This document shows, one piece after another, positions 22,829 through 37,200 of a stretch of 64,000 nt of DNA. The position numbers and the translations under genes were made by a program. Numbering within the stretch: position 1 is the stretch's first letter; the number at the start of each line of letters is the position of its first letter. The stretch lies in assembly GCA_963930655.1 (NCBI GenBank), contig OZ005621.1, positions 12,821,001 through 12,885,000 of the forward strand, given 5' to 3'. Source of the DNA: Myrica gale. Taxonomy: Eukaryota > Streptophyta > Magnoliopsida > Fagales > Myricaceae. Under the pieces are notes generated by a model. It was not told the DNA's origin, made no database searches, and saw only the letters and a program-made list of their open reading frames with translations.

Positions 22829-25800
22829 AATGATTAAATAAACGACGTAAATAGATCAATTTATAAGATATGGACCAATAAATATGTTAAAAATCGGCCA
22901 AATTAATTAGTTTTAAAAGTTAAAATATTAATGACGAGGAAAAGGAAGCAAACATATATATGGAAGAGTTTTAGAGCAACAGATAACTAAAAACTCCTCC
23001 GAATGAATTTGTTGAGAACTTAGATACCTTAAGGAAGAATAAAATGAAGCAAATATACTAATGGAAGAGTTAGAACCCAAAATATTAATGGAAAGTAGGC
23101 CACCAAAAGTAGCTTGAAAACTAGAACAAAATCGTCCAATTTAATTAATTTGAAAATTGGATTCCTCAATGATTAAGAAAATGAGGTAATGAGATCAATG
23201 GATAAGATATAGACATTAGATAAGTAAAAACTCTTCCAAATTAATTCGTTTGAAAATTTAATAACTCAATGACGAAGAAAATGAAGCAAATGAATCGCAG
23301 GATTAGTTTTGGAACAATAGATAAATTAAAAAGTATTTTAAATTAGTTTGTTTCAAAGTCAGATACCTTAATGATGAGGAAAATGAAGCAAATATACAAA
23401 TGGAACTGTTAGAGACCAAAATTCTAATGCAAAGTTGGCCAACCTAACTAGCTTGAAAAATAGATTCCCAAATGATTAAGAAAATGTTGCAAATAGAGTA
23501 ATGGAAGAGTTATAGACCAAAATATAAATGTAAAATAGTCCATATTAATTAGTTTTAAAACGAGATACCTAAACAATTAAGAAAATGGCGTAAAAAGACC
23601 AATGGACACGATATAGACCAATAAATATGTTCAAAATTGTCCAAATTAATTAGTTTAAAATTTGAATCCTTAATGACGAACAAAATGAAGCAAATATATA
23701 TATGGAAGAGTGTTAGAGCAATAGAAAAAAAAATCCTCCAATTGAATTTATTTTACTTAGACAAATTATTGATGAAGAAAATGTAGCAAATAGATCAATT
23801 GTATTGTTATAGAAAAAAATATACGTGCAAAATAGTTAAATTTTATTATTTTTCAAATTCGTTACCTGAATGATTAAGAAAACGACGTAAATAGATCAAT
23901 GGATAAGATATGGACCAATAAATATGTTAAAAATCGGCCAAATTAATTAGTTTTAAAAGTTAAAACATTAATGACGAGGAAAAGGAAGCAAACATATATA
24001 TTGAAGAGTTTTAGAGCAACAGATAACTAAAAACTCCTCCGAATGAATTTGTTGAGAACTTAGATACCTTAAGGAAGAATAAAATGAAGCAAATATACTA
24101 ATGGAAGAGTTAGAACCCAAAATATTAATGGAAAGTAGGCCACCAAAAGTAGCTTGAAAACTAGAACAAAATCGTCCAATTTAATTAATTTGAAAATTGG
24201 ATTCCTCAATGATTAAGAAAATGAGGTAATGAGATCAATGGATAAGATATAGACATTAGATAAGTAAAAAATCTTCCAAATTAATTCGTTTGAAAATTTA
24301 ATAACTCAATGACGAAGAAAATGAAGCAAATGAATCGCAGGATTAGTTTTGGAACAATAGATAAATTAAAAAGTATTTATATTAGTTTGTTTCAAAGTCA
24401 GATACCTTAATGATGAGGAAAATGAAGCAAATATACAAATGGAACTGTTAGAGACCAAAATACTAATGCAAAGTTGGCCAACCTAACTAGCTTGAAAAAT
24501 AGATTCCCAAATGATTAAGAAAATGTTGCAAATAGAATAATGGAAGAGTTATAGACCAAAATATAAATGTAAAATAGTCCATATTAATTAGTTTTAAAAC
24601 GAGATACCTAAACAATTAAGAAAATGGCGTAAAAAGACCAATGGACACGATATAGACCAATAAATATGTTCAAAATTGTCCAAATTAATTAGTTTAAAAT
24701 TTGAAACCTTAATGACGAACAAAATGAAGCAAATATATATATGGAAGAGTGTTAGAGCAATAGAAAAAAAAAATCCTCCAATTGAATTTATTTTACTTAG
24801 ACAAATTATTGATGAAGAAAATGTAGCAAATAGATCAATTGTATTGTTATAGAAAAAAATATACGTGCAAAATAGTTAAATTTTATTATTTTTCAAATTC
24901 GTTACCTGAATGATTAAGAAAACGACGTAAATAGATCAATGGATAAGATATGGACCAATAAATATGTTAAAAATCGGCCAAATTAATTAGTTTTAAAAGT
25001 TAAAACATTAATGACGAGGAAAAGGAAGCAAACATATATATTGAAGAGTTTTAGAGCAACAGATAATTAAAACTCCTCCGAATGAATTTGTTGAGAACTT
25101 AGATACCTTAAGGAAGAATAAAATGAAGCAAATATACTAATGGAAGAGTTAGAACCCAAAATATTAATGGAAAGTAGGCCAACAAAAGTAGCTTGAAAAC
25201 TAGAACAAAATCGTCCAAATTAATTAATTTGAAAATTAGATTCCTCAATGATTAAGAAAATGACGTAATGAGATCAATGGATAAGATATAGACATTAGAT
25301 AAGTAAAAATCTTCCAATTTAATTCGTTTGAAAATTTAATACCTCAATGACGAAGAAAATGAAGCAAATGAATCGCAGGATTAGTTTTGGAACAATAGAT
25401 AAATTAAAAAGTATTTAAATTAGTTTGTTTCAAAGTCAGATACCTTAATGATGAGGAAAATGAAGCAAATATACTAATGGAACTGTTAGAGACCAAAATA
25501 CTAATGCAAAGTTGGCCAACTTAACTAGCTTGAAAAATAGATTCCCAAATGATTAAGAAAATGTTGCAAATAGAATAATGGAAGAGTTATAGACCAAAAT
25601 ATAAATATAAAATAGTCCATATTAATTAGTTTTAAAACGAGATACCTAAACAATTAAGAAAATGACGTAAAAAGACCAATGGACAAGATATAGACCAATA
25701 AATATGTTCAAAATTGTCCAAATTAATTAGTTTAAAATTTGAAACCTTAATGACGAACAAAATGAAGCAAATATATATATGGAAGAGTTTTAGAGCAACA

Positions 25801-25943
25801 GAAAAAAATCCTCCAAATGAATTTATTTTACTTAGACAAATTAATGATGAAGAAAATGTAGCAAATAGATCAATTGTATTGTTATAGAACAAAATATACG
25901 TGCAAAATAGTTAAATTTTATTATTTTTCAAATTCGTTACCTG
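22829..25943 (+). repeat. Block C: transitional HOR units 23-25
   Basis: Units start at 22829, 23869 and 24909 (1,040, 1,040 and 1,035 bp). Units 23 and 24 share private marks: GAAAATTGGATTCC in M3/M4, ATAACTCAATG, ATACAAATGG in M6, CCAACCTAACTAG and TAGAAAAAAATATACG in M10. Unit 25 instead begins the D-like series: TATAAATATAAAATAG in M7, AATGACGTAAAAAG in M8 and CAACAG in M9, with small deletions in M2 and M4. Confidence 0.85.
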
Positions 25944-28900
25944 AATGATTAAGAAAACGACGTAAATAGATCAATGGATAAGATATGGACCAATAAATAT
26001 GTTAAAAATTGGCTAAATTAATTAGTTTTAAAAGTTAAAACCTTATTTACGACGAAAAGGAAGCAAACATATGTATGGAAGAGTTTTAGAGCAACAGATA
26101 ACTAAAAACTCCTCCGAATGAATTTGTTGAGAACTTAGATACCTTAAGGAAGAATAAAATGAAGCAAATATACTAATGGAAGAGTTAGAACCCAAAATAT
26201 TAATGGAAAGTAGGCCACCAAAAGTAGCTTGAAAACTAGAACAAAATCGTCCAATTTAATTAATTTGAAAATTAAATTCCTCAATGATTAAGAAAATGAC
26301 GTAATGAGATCAAGGGATAAGATATAGACATTAGATATGTAAAAAATCTTCCAAATTAATTCGTTTGAAAATTTAATACCTCAATGACGAAGAAAATGAA
26401 ACAAATGAATCGCAGGATTAGTTTTGGAACAATAGATAATATAAAAAGTATTTAAATTAGTTTGTTTCAAAGTCAGATACCTTAATGATGAGGAAAATGA
26501 AGCAAATATACTAATGGAACTGTTAGAGACCAAAATACTAATGCAAAGTTGGCCAACTTAACTAGCTTGAAAAATAGATTCCCAAATGATTAAGAAAATG
26601 TTGCAAATAGAATAATGGAAGAGTTATAGACCAAAATATAAATATAAAATAGTCCATATTAATTAGTTTTAAAACGAGATACCTAAACAATTAAGAAAAT
26701 GACGTAAAAAGACCAATGGACACGATATAGACCAATAAATATGTTCAAAATTGTCCAAATTAATTAGTTTAAAATTTGAAACCTTAATGACGAACAAAAT
26801 GAAGCAAATATATATATGGAAGAGATTTAGAGCAACAGAAAAAAATCCTCCAAATGAATTTATTTTACTTAGACAAATTAATGAAGAAGAAAATGTAGCA
26901 AATAGATCAATTGTATTGTTATAGAACAAAATATACGTGCAAAATAGTTACATTTTATTATTTTTCAAATTCGTTACCTGAATGATTAAGAAAACGACGT
27001 AAATAGATCAATGGATAAGATATGGACCAATAAATATGTTAAAAATCGGCCAAATTAATTAGTTTTAATAGTTAAAACCTTAATGACGAAGAAAAGGAAG
27101 CAAACATATATATGGAAGAGTTTTAGAGCAACAGATAACTAAAAACTCCTCCGAATGAATTTGTTGAGAACTTAGATACCTTAAGGAAGAATAAAATGAA
27201 GCAAATATACTAATGGAAGAGTTAGAACCCAAAATATTAAAGGAAAGTAGGCCACAAAAAGTAGCTTGAAAACTAGAACAAAATCGTCCAATTTAATTAA
27301 TTTGAAAATTAGATTCCTCAATGATTAAGAAAATGACGTAATGAGATCAATGGATAAGATATAGACATTAGATAAGTAAAAAACCTTCCAATTTAATTCG
27401 TTTGAAAATTTAATACCTCAATGACGAAGAAAATGAAGCAAATGAATCGCAGGATTAGTTTTGGAAAATAGATAAATTAAACAGTATTTAAATTAGTTTG
27501 TTTCAAAGTCAGATACCTTAATGATGAGGAAAATGAAGCAAATATACTAATGGAACTGTTAGAGACCAAAATACTAATGCAAAGTTGGCCAACTTAACTA
27601 GCTTGAAAAATAGATTCCCAAATGATTAAGAAAATGTTGCAAATAGAATAATGGAAGAGTTATAGACCAAAATATAAATATAAAATAGTCCATATTAATT
27701 AGTTTTAAAACGAGATACCTAAACAATTAAGAAAATGACGTAAAAAGACCAATGGACAAGATATAGACCAATAAATATGTTCAAAATTGTCCAAATTAAT
27801 TAGTTTAAAATTTGAAACCTTAATGACGAACAAAATGAAGCAAATATATATATGGAAGAGTTTTAGAGCAACAGAAAAAAATCCTCCAAATGAATTTATT
27901 TTACTTAGACAAATTAATGATGAAGAAAATGTAGCAAATAGATCAATTGTATTGTTATAGAACAAAATATACGTGCAAAATAGTTAAATTTTATTATTTT
28001 TCAAATTCGTTACCTGAATGATTAAGAAAACGACGTAAATAGATCAATGGATAAGATATGGACCAATAAATATGTTAAAAATTGACCAAATTAATTAGTT
28101 TTAAAAGTTAAAACCTTAATGACGTCGAAAAGGAAGCAAACATATATATGGAAGAGTTTTAGAGCAACAGATAACTAAAAACTCCTCCGAATGAATTTGT
28201 TGAGAACCTAGATACCTTAAGGAAGAATAAAATGAAGCAAATATACTAATGGAAGAGTTAGAACCCAAAATATTAATGGAAAGTAGGCCACCAAAAGTAG
28301 CTTGAAAACTAGAACAAAATCGTCCAATTTAATTAATTTGAAAATTAAATTCCTCAATGATTAAGAAAATGACGTAATGAGATCAAGGGATAAGATATAG
28401 ACATTAGATATGTAAAAAATCTTCCAAATTAATTCGTTTGAAAATTTAATACCTCAATGACGAAGAAAATGAAACAAATGAATCGCAGGATTAGTTTTGG
28501 AACAATAGATAATATAAAAAGTATTTAAATTAGTTTGTTTCAAAGTCAGATACCTTAATGATGAGGAAAATGAAGCAAATATACTAATGGAACTGTTAGA
28601 GACCAAAATACTAATGCAAAGTTGGCCAACTTAACTAGCTTGAAAAATAGATTCCCAAATGATTAAGAAAATGTTGCAAATAGAATAATGGAAGAGTTAT
28701 AGACCAAAATATAAATATAAAATAGTCCATATTAATTAGTTTTAAAACGAGATACCTAAACAATTAAGAAAATGACGTAAAAAGACCAATGGACACGATA
28801 TAGACCAATAAATATGTTCAAAATTGTCCAAATTAATTAGTTTAAAATTTGAAACCTTAATGACGAACAAAATGAAGCAAATATATATATGGAAGAGATT

Positions 28901-30089
28901 TAGAGCAACAGAAAAAAATCCTCCAAATGAATTTATTTTACTTAGACAAATTAATGAAGAAGAAAATGTAGCAAATAGATCAATTGTATTGTTATAGAAC
29001 AAAATATACGTGCAAAATAGTTACATTTTATTATTTTTCAAATTCGTTACCTGAATGATTAAGAAAACGACGTAAATAGATCAATGGATAAGATATGGAC
29101 CAATAAATATGTTAAAAATCGGCCAAATTAATTAGTTTTAATAGTTAAAACCTTAATGACGAAGAAAAGGAAGCAAACATATATATGGAAGAGTTTTAGA
29201 GCAACAGATAACTAAAAACTCCTCCGAATGAATTTGTTGAGAACTTAGATACCTTAAGGAAGAATAAAATGAAGCAAATATACTAATGGAAGAGTTAGAA
29301 CCCAAAATATTAATGGAAAGTAGGCCACAAAAAGTAGCTTGAAAACTAGAACAAAATCGTCCAATTTAATTAATTTGAAAATTAGATTCCTCAATGATTA
29401 AGAAAATGACGTAATGAGATCAATGGATAAGATATAGACATTAGATAAGTAAAAAACCTTCCAATTTAATTCGTTTGAAAATTTAATACCTCAATGACGA
29501 AGAAAATGAAGCAAATGAATCGCAGGATTAGTTTTGGAAAATAGATAAAATAAACAGTATTTAAATTAGTTTGTTTCAAAGTCAGATACCTTAATGATGA
29601 GGAAAATGAAGCAAATATACTAATGGAACTGTTAGAGACCAAAATACTAATGCAAAGTTGGCCAACTTAACTAGCTTGAAAAATAGATTCCCAAATGATT
29701 AAGAAAATGTTGCAAATAGAATAATGGAAGAGTTATAGACCAAAATATAAATATAAAATAGTCCATATTAATTAGTTTTAAAACGAGATACCTAAACAAT
29801 TAAGAAAATGACGTAAAAAGACCAATGGACACGATATAGACCAATAAATATGTTCAAAATTGTCCAAATTAATTAGTTTAAAATTTGAAACCTTAATGAC
29901 GAACAAAATGAAGCAAATATATATATGGAACAGATTTAGAGCAACAGAAAAAAATCCTCCAAATGAATTTATTTTACTTAGACAAATTAATGATGAAGAA
30001 AATGTAGCAAATAGATCAATTGTATTGTTATAGAACAAAATATACGTGCAAAATAGTTAAATTTTATTATTTTTCAAATTCGTTACCTG
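25944..30089 (+). repeat. Tetrameric HOR super-repeat, copy 1 (4,146 bp)
   Basis: Units 26-29. Unit 26 has CTTATTTACGAC and CATATGTATGG in M2. Unit 27 has ATTAAAGGAAAG in M3. Unit 28 has AATTGACCAAA and GACGTCGAAAAGG plus AACCTAGATACC. Unit 29 has GAACAGATTTAG in M9, found only here. All but the last mark reappear exactly 4,146 bp downstream. Confidence 0.9.
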
Positions 30090-33000
30090 AATGATTAAGA
30101 AAACGACGTAAATAGATCAATGGATAAGATATGGACCAATAAATATGTTAAAAATTGGCCAAATTAATTAGTTTTAAAAGTTAAAACCTTATTTACGATG
30201 AAAAGGAAGCAAACATATGTATGGAAGAGTTTTAGAGCAACAGATAACTAAAAACTCCTCCGAATGAATTTGTTGAGAACTTAGATACCTTAAGGAAGAA
30301 TAAAATGAAGCAAATATACTAATGGAAGAGTTAGAACCCAAAATATTAATGGAAAGTAGGCCACCAAAAGTAGCTTGAAAACTAGAACAAAATCGTCCAA
30401 TTTAATTAATTTGAAAATTAAATTCCTCAATGATTAAGAAAATGACGTAATGAGATCAAGGGATAAGATATAGACATTAGATATGTAAAAAATCTTCCAA
30501 ATTAATTCGTTTGAAAATTTAATACCTCAATGACGAAGAAAATGAAACAAATGAATCGCAGGATTAGTTTTGGAACAATAGATAATATAAAAAGTATTTA
30601 AATTAGTTTGTTTCAAAGTCAGATACCTTAATGATGAGGAAAATGAAGCAAATATACTAATGGAACTGTTAGAGACCAAAATACTAATGCAAAGTTGGCC
30701 AACTTAACTAGCTTGAAAAATAGATTCCCAAATGATTAAGAAAATGTTGCAAATAGAATAATGGAAGAGTTATAGACCAAAATATAAATATAAAATAGTC
30801 CATATTAATTAGTTTTAAAACGAGATACCTAAACAATTAAGAAAATGACGTAAAAAGACCAATGGACACGATATAGACCAATAAATATGTTCAAAATTGT
30901 CCAAATTAATTAGTTTAAAATTTGAAACCTTAATGACGAACAAAATGAAGCAAATATATATATGGAAGAGATTTAGAGCAACAGAAAAAAATCCTCCAAA
31001 TGAATTTATTTTACTTAGACAAATTAATGAAGAAGAAAATGTAGCAAATAGATCAATTGTATTGTTATAGAACAAAATATACGTGCAAAATAGTTACATT
31101 TTATTATTTTTCAAATTCGTTACCTGAATGATTAAGAAAACGACGTAAATAGATCAATGGATAAGATATGGACCAATAAATATGTTAAAAATCGGCCAAA
31201 TTAATTAGTTTTAATAGTTAAAACCTTAATGACGAAGAAAAGGAAGCAAACATATATATGGAAGAGTTTTAGAGCAACAGATAACTAAAAACTCCTCCGA
31301 ATGAATTTGTTGAGAACTTAGATACCTTAAGGAAGAATAAAATGAAGCAAATATACTAATGGAAGAGTTAGAACCCAAAATATTAAAGGAAAGTAGGCCA
31401 CAAAAAGTAGCTTGAAAACTAGAACAAAATCGTCCAATTTAATTAATTTGAAAATTAGATTCCTCAATGATTAAGAAAATGACGTAATGAGATCAATGGA
31501 TAAGATATAGACATTAGATAAGTAAAAAACCTTCCAATTTAATTCGTTTGAAAATTTAATACCTCAATGACGAAGAAAATGAAGCAAATGAATCGCAGGA
31601 TTAGTTTTGGAAAATAGATAAATTAAACAGTATTTAAATTAGTTTGTTTCAAAGTCAGATACCTTAATGATGAGGAAAATGAAGCAAATATACTAATGGA
31701 ACTGTTAGAGACCAAAATACTAATGCAAACTTGGCCAACTTAACTAGCTTGAAAAATAGATTCCCAAATGATTAAGAAAATGTTGCAAATAGAATAATGG
31801 AAGAGTTATAGACCAAAATATAAATATAAAATAGTCCATATTAATTAGTTTTAAAACGAGATACCTAAACAATTAAGAAAATGACGTAAAAAGACCAATG
31901 GACAAGATATAGACCAATAAATATGTTCAAAATTGTCCAAATTAATTAGTTTAAAATTTGAAACCTTAATGACGAACAAAATGAAGCAAATATATATATG
32001 GAAGAGTTTTAGAGCAACAGAAAAAAATCCTCCAAATGAATTTATTTTACTTAGACAAATTAATGATGAAGAAAATGTAGCAAATAGATCAATTGTATTG
32101 TTATAGAACAAAATATACGTGCAAAATAGTTAAATTTTATTATTTTTCAAATTCGTTACCTGAATGATTAAGAAAACGACGTAAATAGATCAATGGATAA
32201 GATATGGACCAATAAATATGTTAAAAATTGACCAAATTAATTAGTTTTAAAAGTTAAAACCTTAATGACGTCGAAAAGGAAGCAAACATATATATGGAAG
32301 AGTTTTAGAGCAACAGATAACTAAAAACTCCTCCGAATGAATTTGTTGAGAACCTAGATACCTTAAGGAAGAATAAAATGAAGCAAATATACTAATGGAA
32401 GAGTTAGAACCCAAAATATTAATGGAAAGTAGGCCACCAAAAGTAGCTTGAAAACTAGAACAAAATCGTCCAATTTAATTAATTTGAAAATTAAATTCCT
32501 CAATGATTAAGAAAATGACGTAATGAGATCAAGGGATAAGATATAGACATTAGATATGTAAAAAATCTTCCAAATTAATTCGTTTGAAAATTTAATACCT
32601 CAATGACGAAGAAAATGAAACAAATGAATCGCAGGATTAGTTTTGGAACAATAGATAATATAAAAAGTATTTAAATTAGTTTGTTTCAAAGTCAGATACC
32701 TTAATGATGAGGAAAATGAAGCAAATATACTAATGGAACTGTTAGAGACCAAAATACTAATGCAAAGTTGGCCAACTTAACTAGCTTGAAAAATAGATTC
32801 CCAAATGATTAAGAAAATGTTGCAAATAGAATAATGGAAGAGTTATAGACCAAAATATAAATATAAAATAGTCCATATTAATTAGTTTTAAAACGAGATA
32901 CCTAAACAATTAAGAAAATGACGTAAAAAGACCAATGGACACGATATAGACCAATAAATATGTTCAAAATTGTCCAAATTAATTAGTTTAAAATTTGAAA

Positions 33001-34235
33001 CCTTAATGACGAACAAAATGAAGCAAATATATATATGGAAGAGATTTAGAGCAACAGAAAAAAATCCTCCAAATGAATTTATTTTACTTAGACAAATTAA
33101 TGAAGAAGAAAATGTGGCAAATAGATCAATTGTATTGTTATAGAACAAAATATACGTGCAAAATAGTTACATTTTATTATTTTTCAAATTCGTTACCTGA
33201 ATGATTAAGAAAACGACGTAAATAGATCAATGGATAAGATATGGACCAATAAATATGTTAAAAATCGGCCAAATTAATTAGTTTTAATAGTTAAAACCTT
33301 AATGACGAAGAAAAGGAAGCAAACATATATATGGAAGAGTTTTAGAGCAACAGATAACTAAAAACTCCTCCGAATGAATTTGTTGAGAAATTAGATACCT
33401 TAAGGAAGAATAAAATGAAGCAAATATACTAATGGAAGAGTTAGAACCCAAAATATTAATGGAAAGTAGGCCACAAAAAGTAGCTTGAAAACTAGAACAA
33501 AATCGTCCAATTTAATTAATTTGAAAATTAGATTCCTCAATGATTAAGAAAATGACGTAATGAGATCAATGGATAAGATATAGACATTAGATAAGTAAAA
33601 AACCTTCCAATTTAATTCGTTTGAAAATTTAATACCTCAATGACGAAGAAAATGAAGCAAATGAATCGCAGGATTAGTTTTGGAAAATAGATAAATTAAA
33701 CAGTATTTAAATTAGTTTGTTTCAAAGTCAGATACCTTAATGATGAGGAAAATGAAGCAAATATACTAATGGAACTGTTAGAGACCAAAATACTAATGCA
33801 AAGTTGGCCAACTTAACTAGCTTGAAAAATAGATTCCCAAATGATTAAGAAAATGTTGCAAATAGAATAATGGAAGAGTTATAGACCAAAATATAAATAT
33901 AAAATAGTCCATATTAATTAGTTTTAAAACGAGATACCTAAACAATTAAGAAAATGACGTAAAAAGACCAATGGACAAGATATAGACCAATAAATATGTT
34001 CAAAATTGTCCAAATTAATTAGTTTAAAATTTGAAACCTTAATGACGAACAAAATGAAGCAAATATATATATGGAAGAGTTTTAGAGCAACAGAAAAAAA
34101 TCCTCCAAATGAATTTATTTTACTTAGACAAATTAATGATGAAGAAAATGTAGCAAATAGATCAATTGTATTGTTATAGAACAAAATATACGTGCAAAAT
34201 AGTTAAATTTTATTATTTTTCAAATTCGTTACCTG
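30090..34235 (+). repeat. Tetrameric HOR super-repeat, copy 2 (4,146 bp)
   Basis: Units 30-33 repeat units 26-29; all four unit starts are offset by exactly 4,146 bp. Differences are few: CTTATTTACGATG for CTTATTTACGACG in unit 30, a G-to-C change in M6 of unit 31 (GCAAACTTGG), GTGGCAAATAG in unit 32, GAGAAATTAG in unit 33, and an M8-M9 segment in unit 33 that follows units 27/31 rather than 29. Confidence 0.9.
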
Positions 34236-37200
34236 ACTGATTAAGAAAACGACGTAAATAGATCAATGGATAAGATATGGACCAATAAATAAGTTAAAAA
34301 TCGGCCAAATTAATTAGTTTTAATAGTTAAAACCTTAATGACGAAGAAAAGGAAGCAAACATATATATGGAAGAGTTTTAGAGCAACAGATAACTAAAAA
34401 CTCCTCCGAATGAATTTGTTGAGAACTTAGATACCTTAAGGAAGAATAAAATGAAGCAAATATACTAATGGAAGAGTTAGAACCCAAAATATTAATGGAA
34501 AGTAGGCCACCAAAAGTAGCTTGAAAACTAGAACAAAATCGTCCAATTTAATTAATTTGAAAATTAGATTCCTCAATGATTAAGAAAATGACGTAATGAG
34601 ATCAATGGATAAGATATAGACATTAGATAAGTAAAAAATCTTCCAATTTAATTCGTTTGAAAATTTAATACCTCAATGACGAAGAAAATGAAGCAAATGA
34701 ATCGCAGGATTAGTTTTGGAACAATAGATAAATTAAAAAGTATTTAAATTAGTTTGTTTCAAAGTCAGATACCTTAATGATGAGGAAAATGAAGCAAATA
34801 TACTAATGGAACTGTTAGAGACCAAAATACTAATGCAAAGTTGGCCAGCTTAACTAGCTTGAAAAATAGATTCCCAAATGATTAAGAAAATGTTGCAAAT
34901 AGAATAATGGAAGAGTTATAGACCAAAATATAAATGTAAAATAGTCCATATTAATTAGTTTTAAAACGAGATACCTAAACAATTAAGAAAATGACGTAAA
35001 ATGACCAATGGACACGATATAGACCAATAAATATGTTCAAAATTGTCCAAATTAATTAGTTTAAAATTTGAAACCTTAATGACGAACAAAATGAAGCAAA
35101 TATATATATGGAAGAGATTTAGAGCAACAGAAAAAAATCCTCCAAATGAATTTATTTTACTTAGACAAATTAATGATGAAGAAAATGTAGCAAATAGATC
35201 AATTGTATTGTTATAGAACAAAATATACGTGCAAAATAGTTAAATTTTATTATTTTTCAAATTCGTTACCTGACTGATTAAGAAAACGACGTAAATAGAT
35301 CAATGGATAAGATATGGACCAATAAATAAGTTAAAAATCGGCCAAATTAATTAGTTTTAATAGTTAAAACCTTAATGACGAAGAAAAGGAAGCAAACATA
35401 TATATGGAAGAGTTTTAGAGCAACAGATAACTAAAAACTCCTCCGAATGAATTTGTTGAGAACTTAGATACCTTAAGGAAGAATAAAATGAAGCAAATAT
35501 ACTAATGGAAGAGTTAGAACCCAAAATATTAATGGAAAGTAGGCCACCAAAAGTAGCTTGAAAACTAGAACAAAATCGTCCAATTTAATTAATTTGAAAA
35601 TTAGATTCCTCAATGATTAAGAAAATGACGTTATGAGATCAATGAATGAGATATAGACATTAGATAAGTAAAAAATCTTCCAATTTAATTCGTTTGAAAA
35701 TTTAATACCTCAATGACGAAGAAAATGAAGCAAATGAATCGCAGGATTAGTTTTGGAACAATAGATAAATTAAAAAGTATTTAAATTAGTTTGTTTCAAA
35801 GTCAGATACCTTAATGATGAGGAAAATGAAGCAAATATACTAATGGAACTGTTAGAGACCAAAATACTAATGCAAAGTTGGTCAGCTTAACTAGCTTGAA
35901 AAATAGATTCCCAAATGATTAAGAAAATGTTGCAAATAGAATAATGGAAGAGTTATAGACCAAAATATAAATGTAAAATAGTCCATATTAATTAGTTTTA
36001 AAACGAGATACCTAAACAATTAAGAAAATGACGTAAAATGACCAATGGACACGATATAGACCAATAAATATGTTCAAAATTGTCCAAATTAATTAGTTTA
36101 AAATTTGAAACCTTAATGACGAACAAAATGAAGCAAATATATATATGGAAGAGATTTAGAGCAACAGAAAAAAAATCCTCCAAATGAATTTATTTTACTT
36201 AGACAAATTAATGATGAAGAAAATGTAGCAAAAATAGATCAATTGTATTGTTATAGAACAAAATATACGTGCAAAATAGTTAAATTTTATTATTTTTCAA
36301 ATTCGTTACCTGACTGATTAAGAAAACGACGTAAATAGATCAATGGATAAGATATGGACCAATAAATAAGTTAAAAATCGGCCAAATTAATTAGTTTTAA
36401 TAGTTAAAACCTTAATGACGAAGAAAAGGAAGCAAACATATATATGGAAGAGTTTTAGAGCAACAGATAACTAAAAACTCCTCCGAATGAATTTGTTGAG
36501 AACTTAGATACCTTAAGGAAGAATAAAATGAAGCAAATATACTAATGGAAGAGTTAGAACCCAAAATATTAATGGAAAGTAGGCCACCAAAAGTAGCTTG
36601 AAAACTAGAACAAAATCGTCCAATTTAATTAATTTGAAAATTAGATTCCTCAATGATTAAGAAAATGACGTAATGAGATCAATGAATGAGATATAGACAT
36701 TAGATAAGTAAAAAATCTTCCAATTTAATTCGTTTGAAAATTTAATACCTCAATGACGAAGAAAATGAAGCAAATGAATCGCAGGATTAGTTTTGGAACA
36801 ATAGATAAATTAAAAAGTATTTAAATTAGTTTGTTTCAAAGTCAGATACCTTAATGATGAGGAAAATGAAGCAAATATACTAATGGAACTGTTAGAGACC
36901 AAAATACTAATGCAAAGTTGGCCAGCTTAACTAGCTTGAAAAATAGATTCCCAAATGATTAAGAAAATGTTGCAAATAGAATAATGGAAGAGTTATAGAC
37001 CAAAATATAAATGTAAAATAGTCCATATTAATTAGTTTTAAAACGAGATACCTAAACAATTAAGAAAATGACGTAAAATGACCAATGGACACGATATAGA
37101 CTAATAAATATGTTCAAAATTGTCCAAATTAATTAGTTTAAAATTTGAAACCTTAATGACGAACAAAATGAAGCAAATATATATATGGAAGAGATTTAGA

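Larger units (their letters stand above)
25944..34235 (+). repeat. Block D: HOR units 26-33 in nested dimer/tetramer order
   Basis: Units start at 25944, 26981, 28017, 29054, 30090, 31127, 32163 and 33200, and lengths alternate 1,037 and 1,036 bp. Even-numbered units have GATAATATAAAAAG and GAAACAAATG in M5; odd-numbered ones have GGAAAATAGATAAA and AAACAGTATTT. Further marks repeat only every fourth unit, so the true local period is 4,146 bp. Confidence 0.93.
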
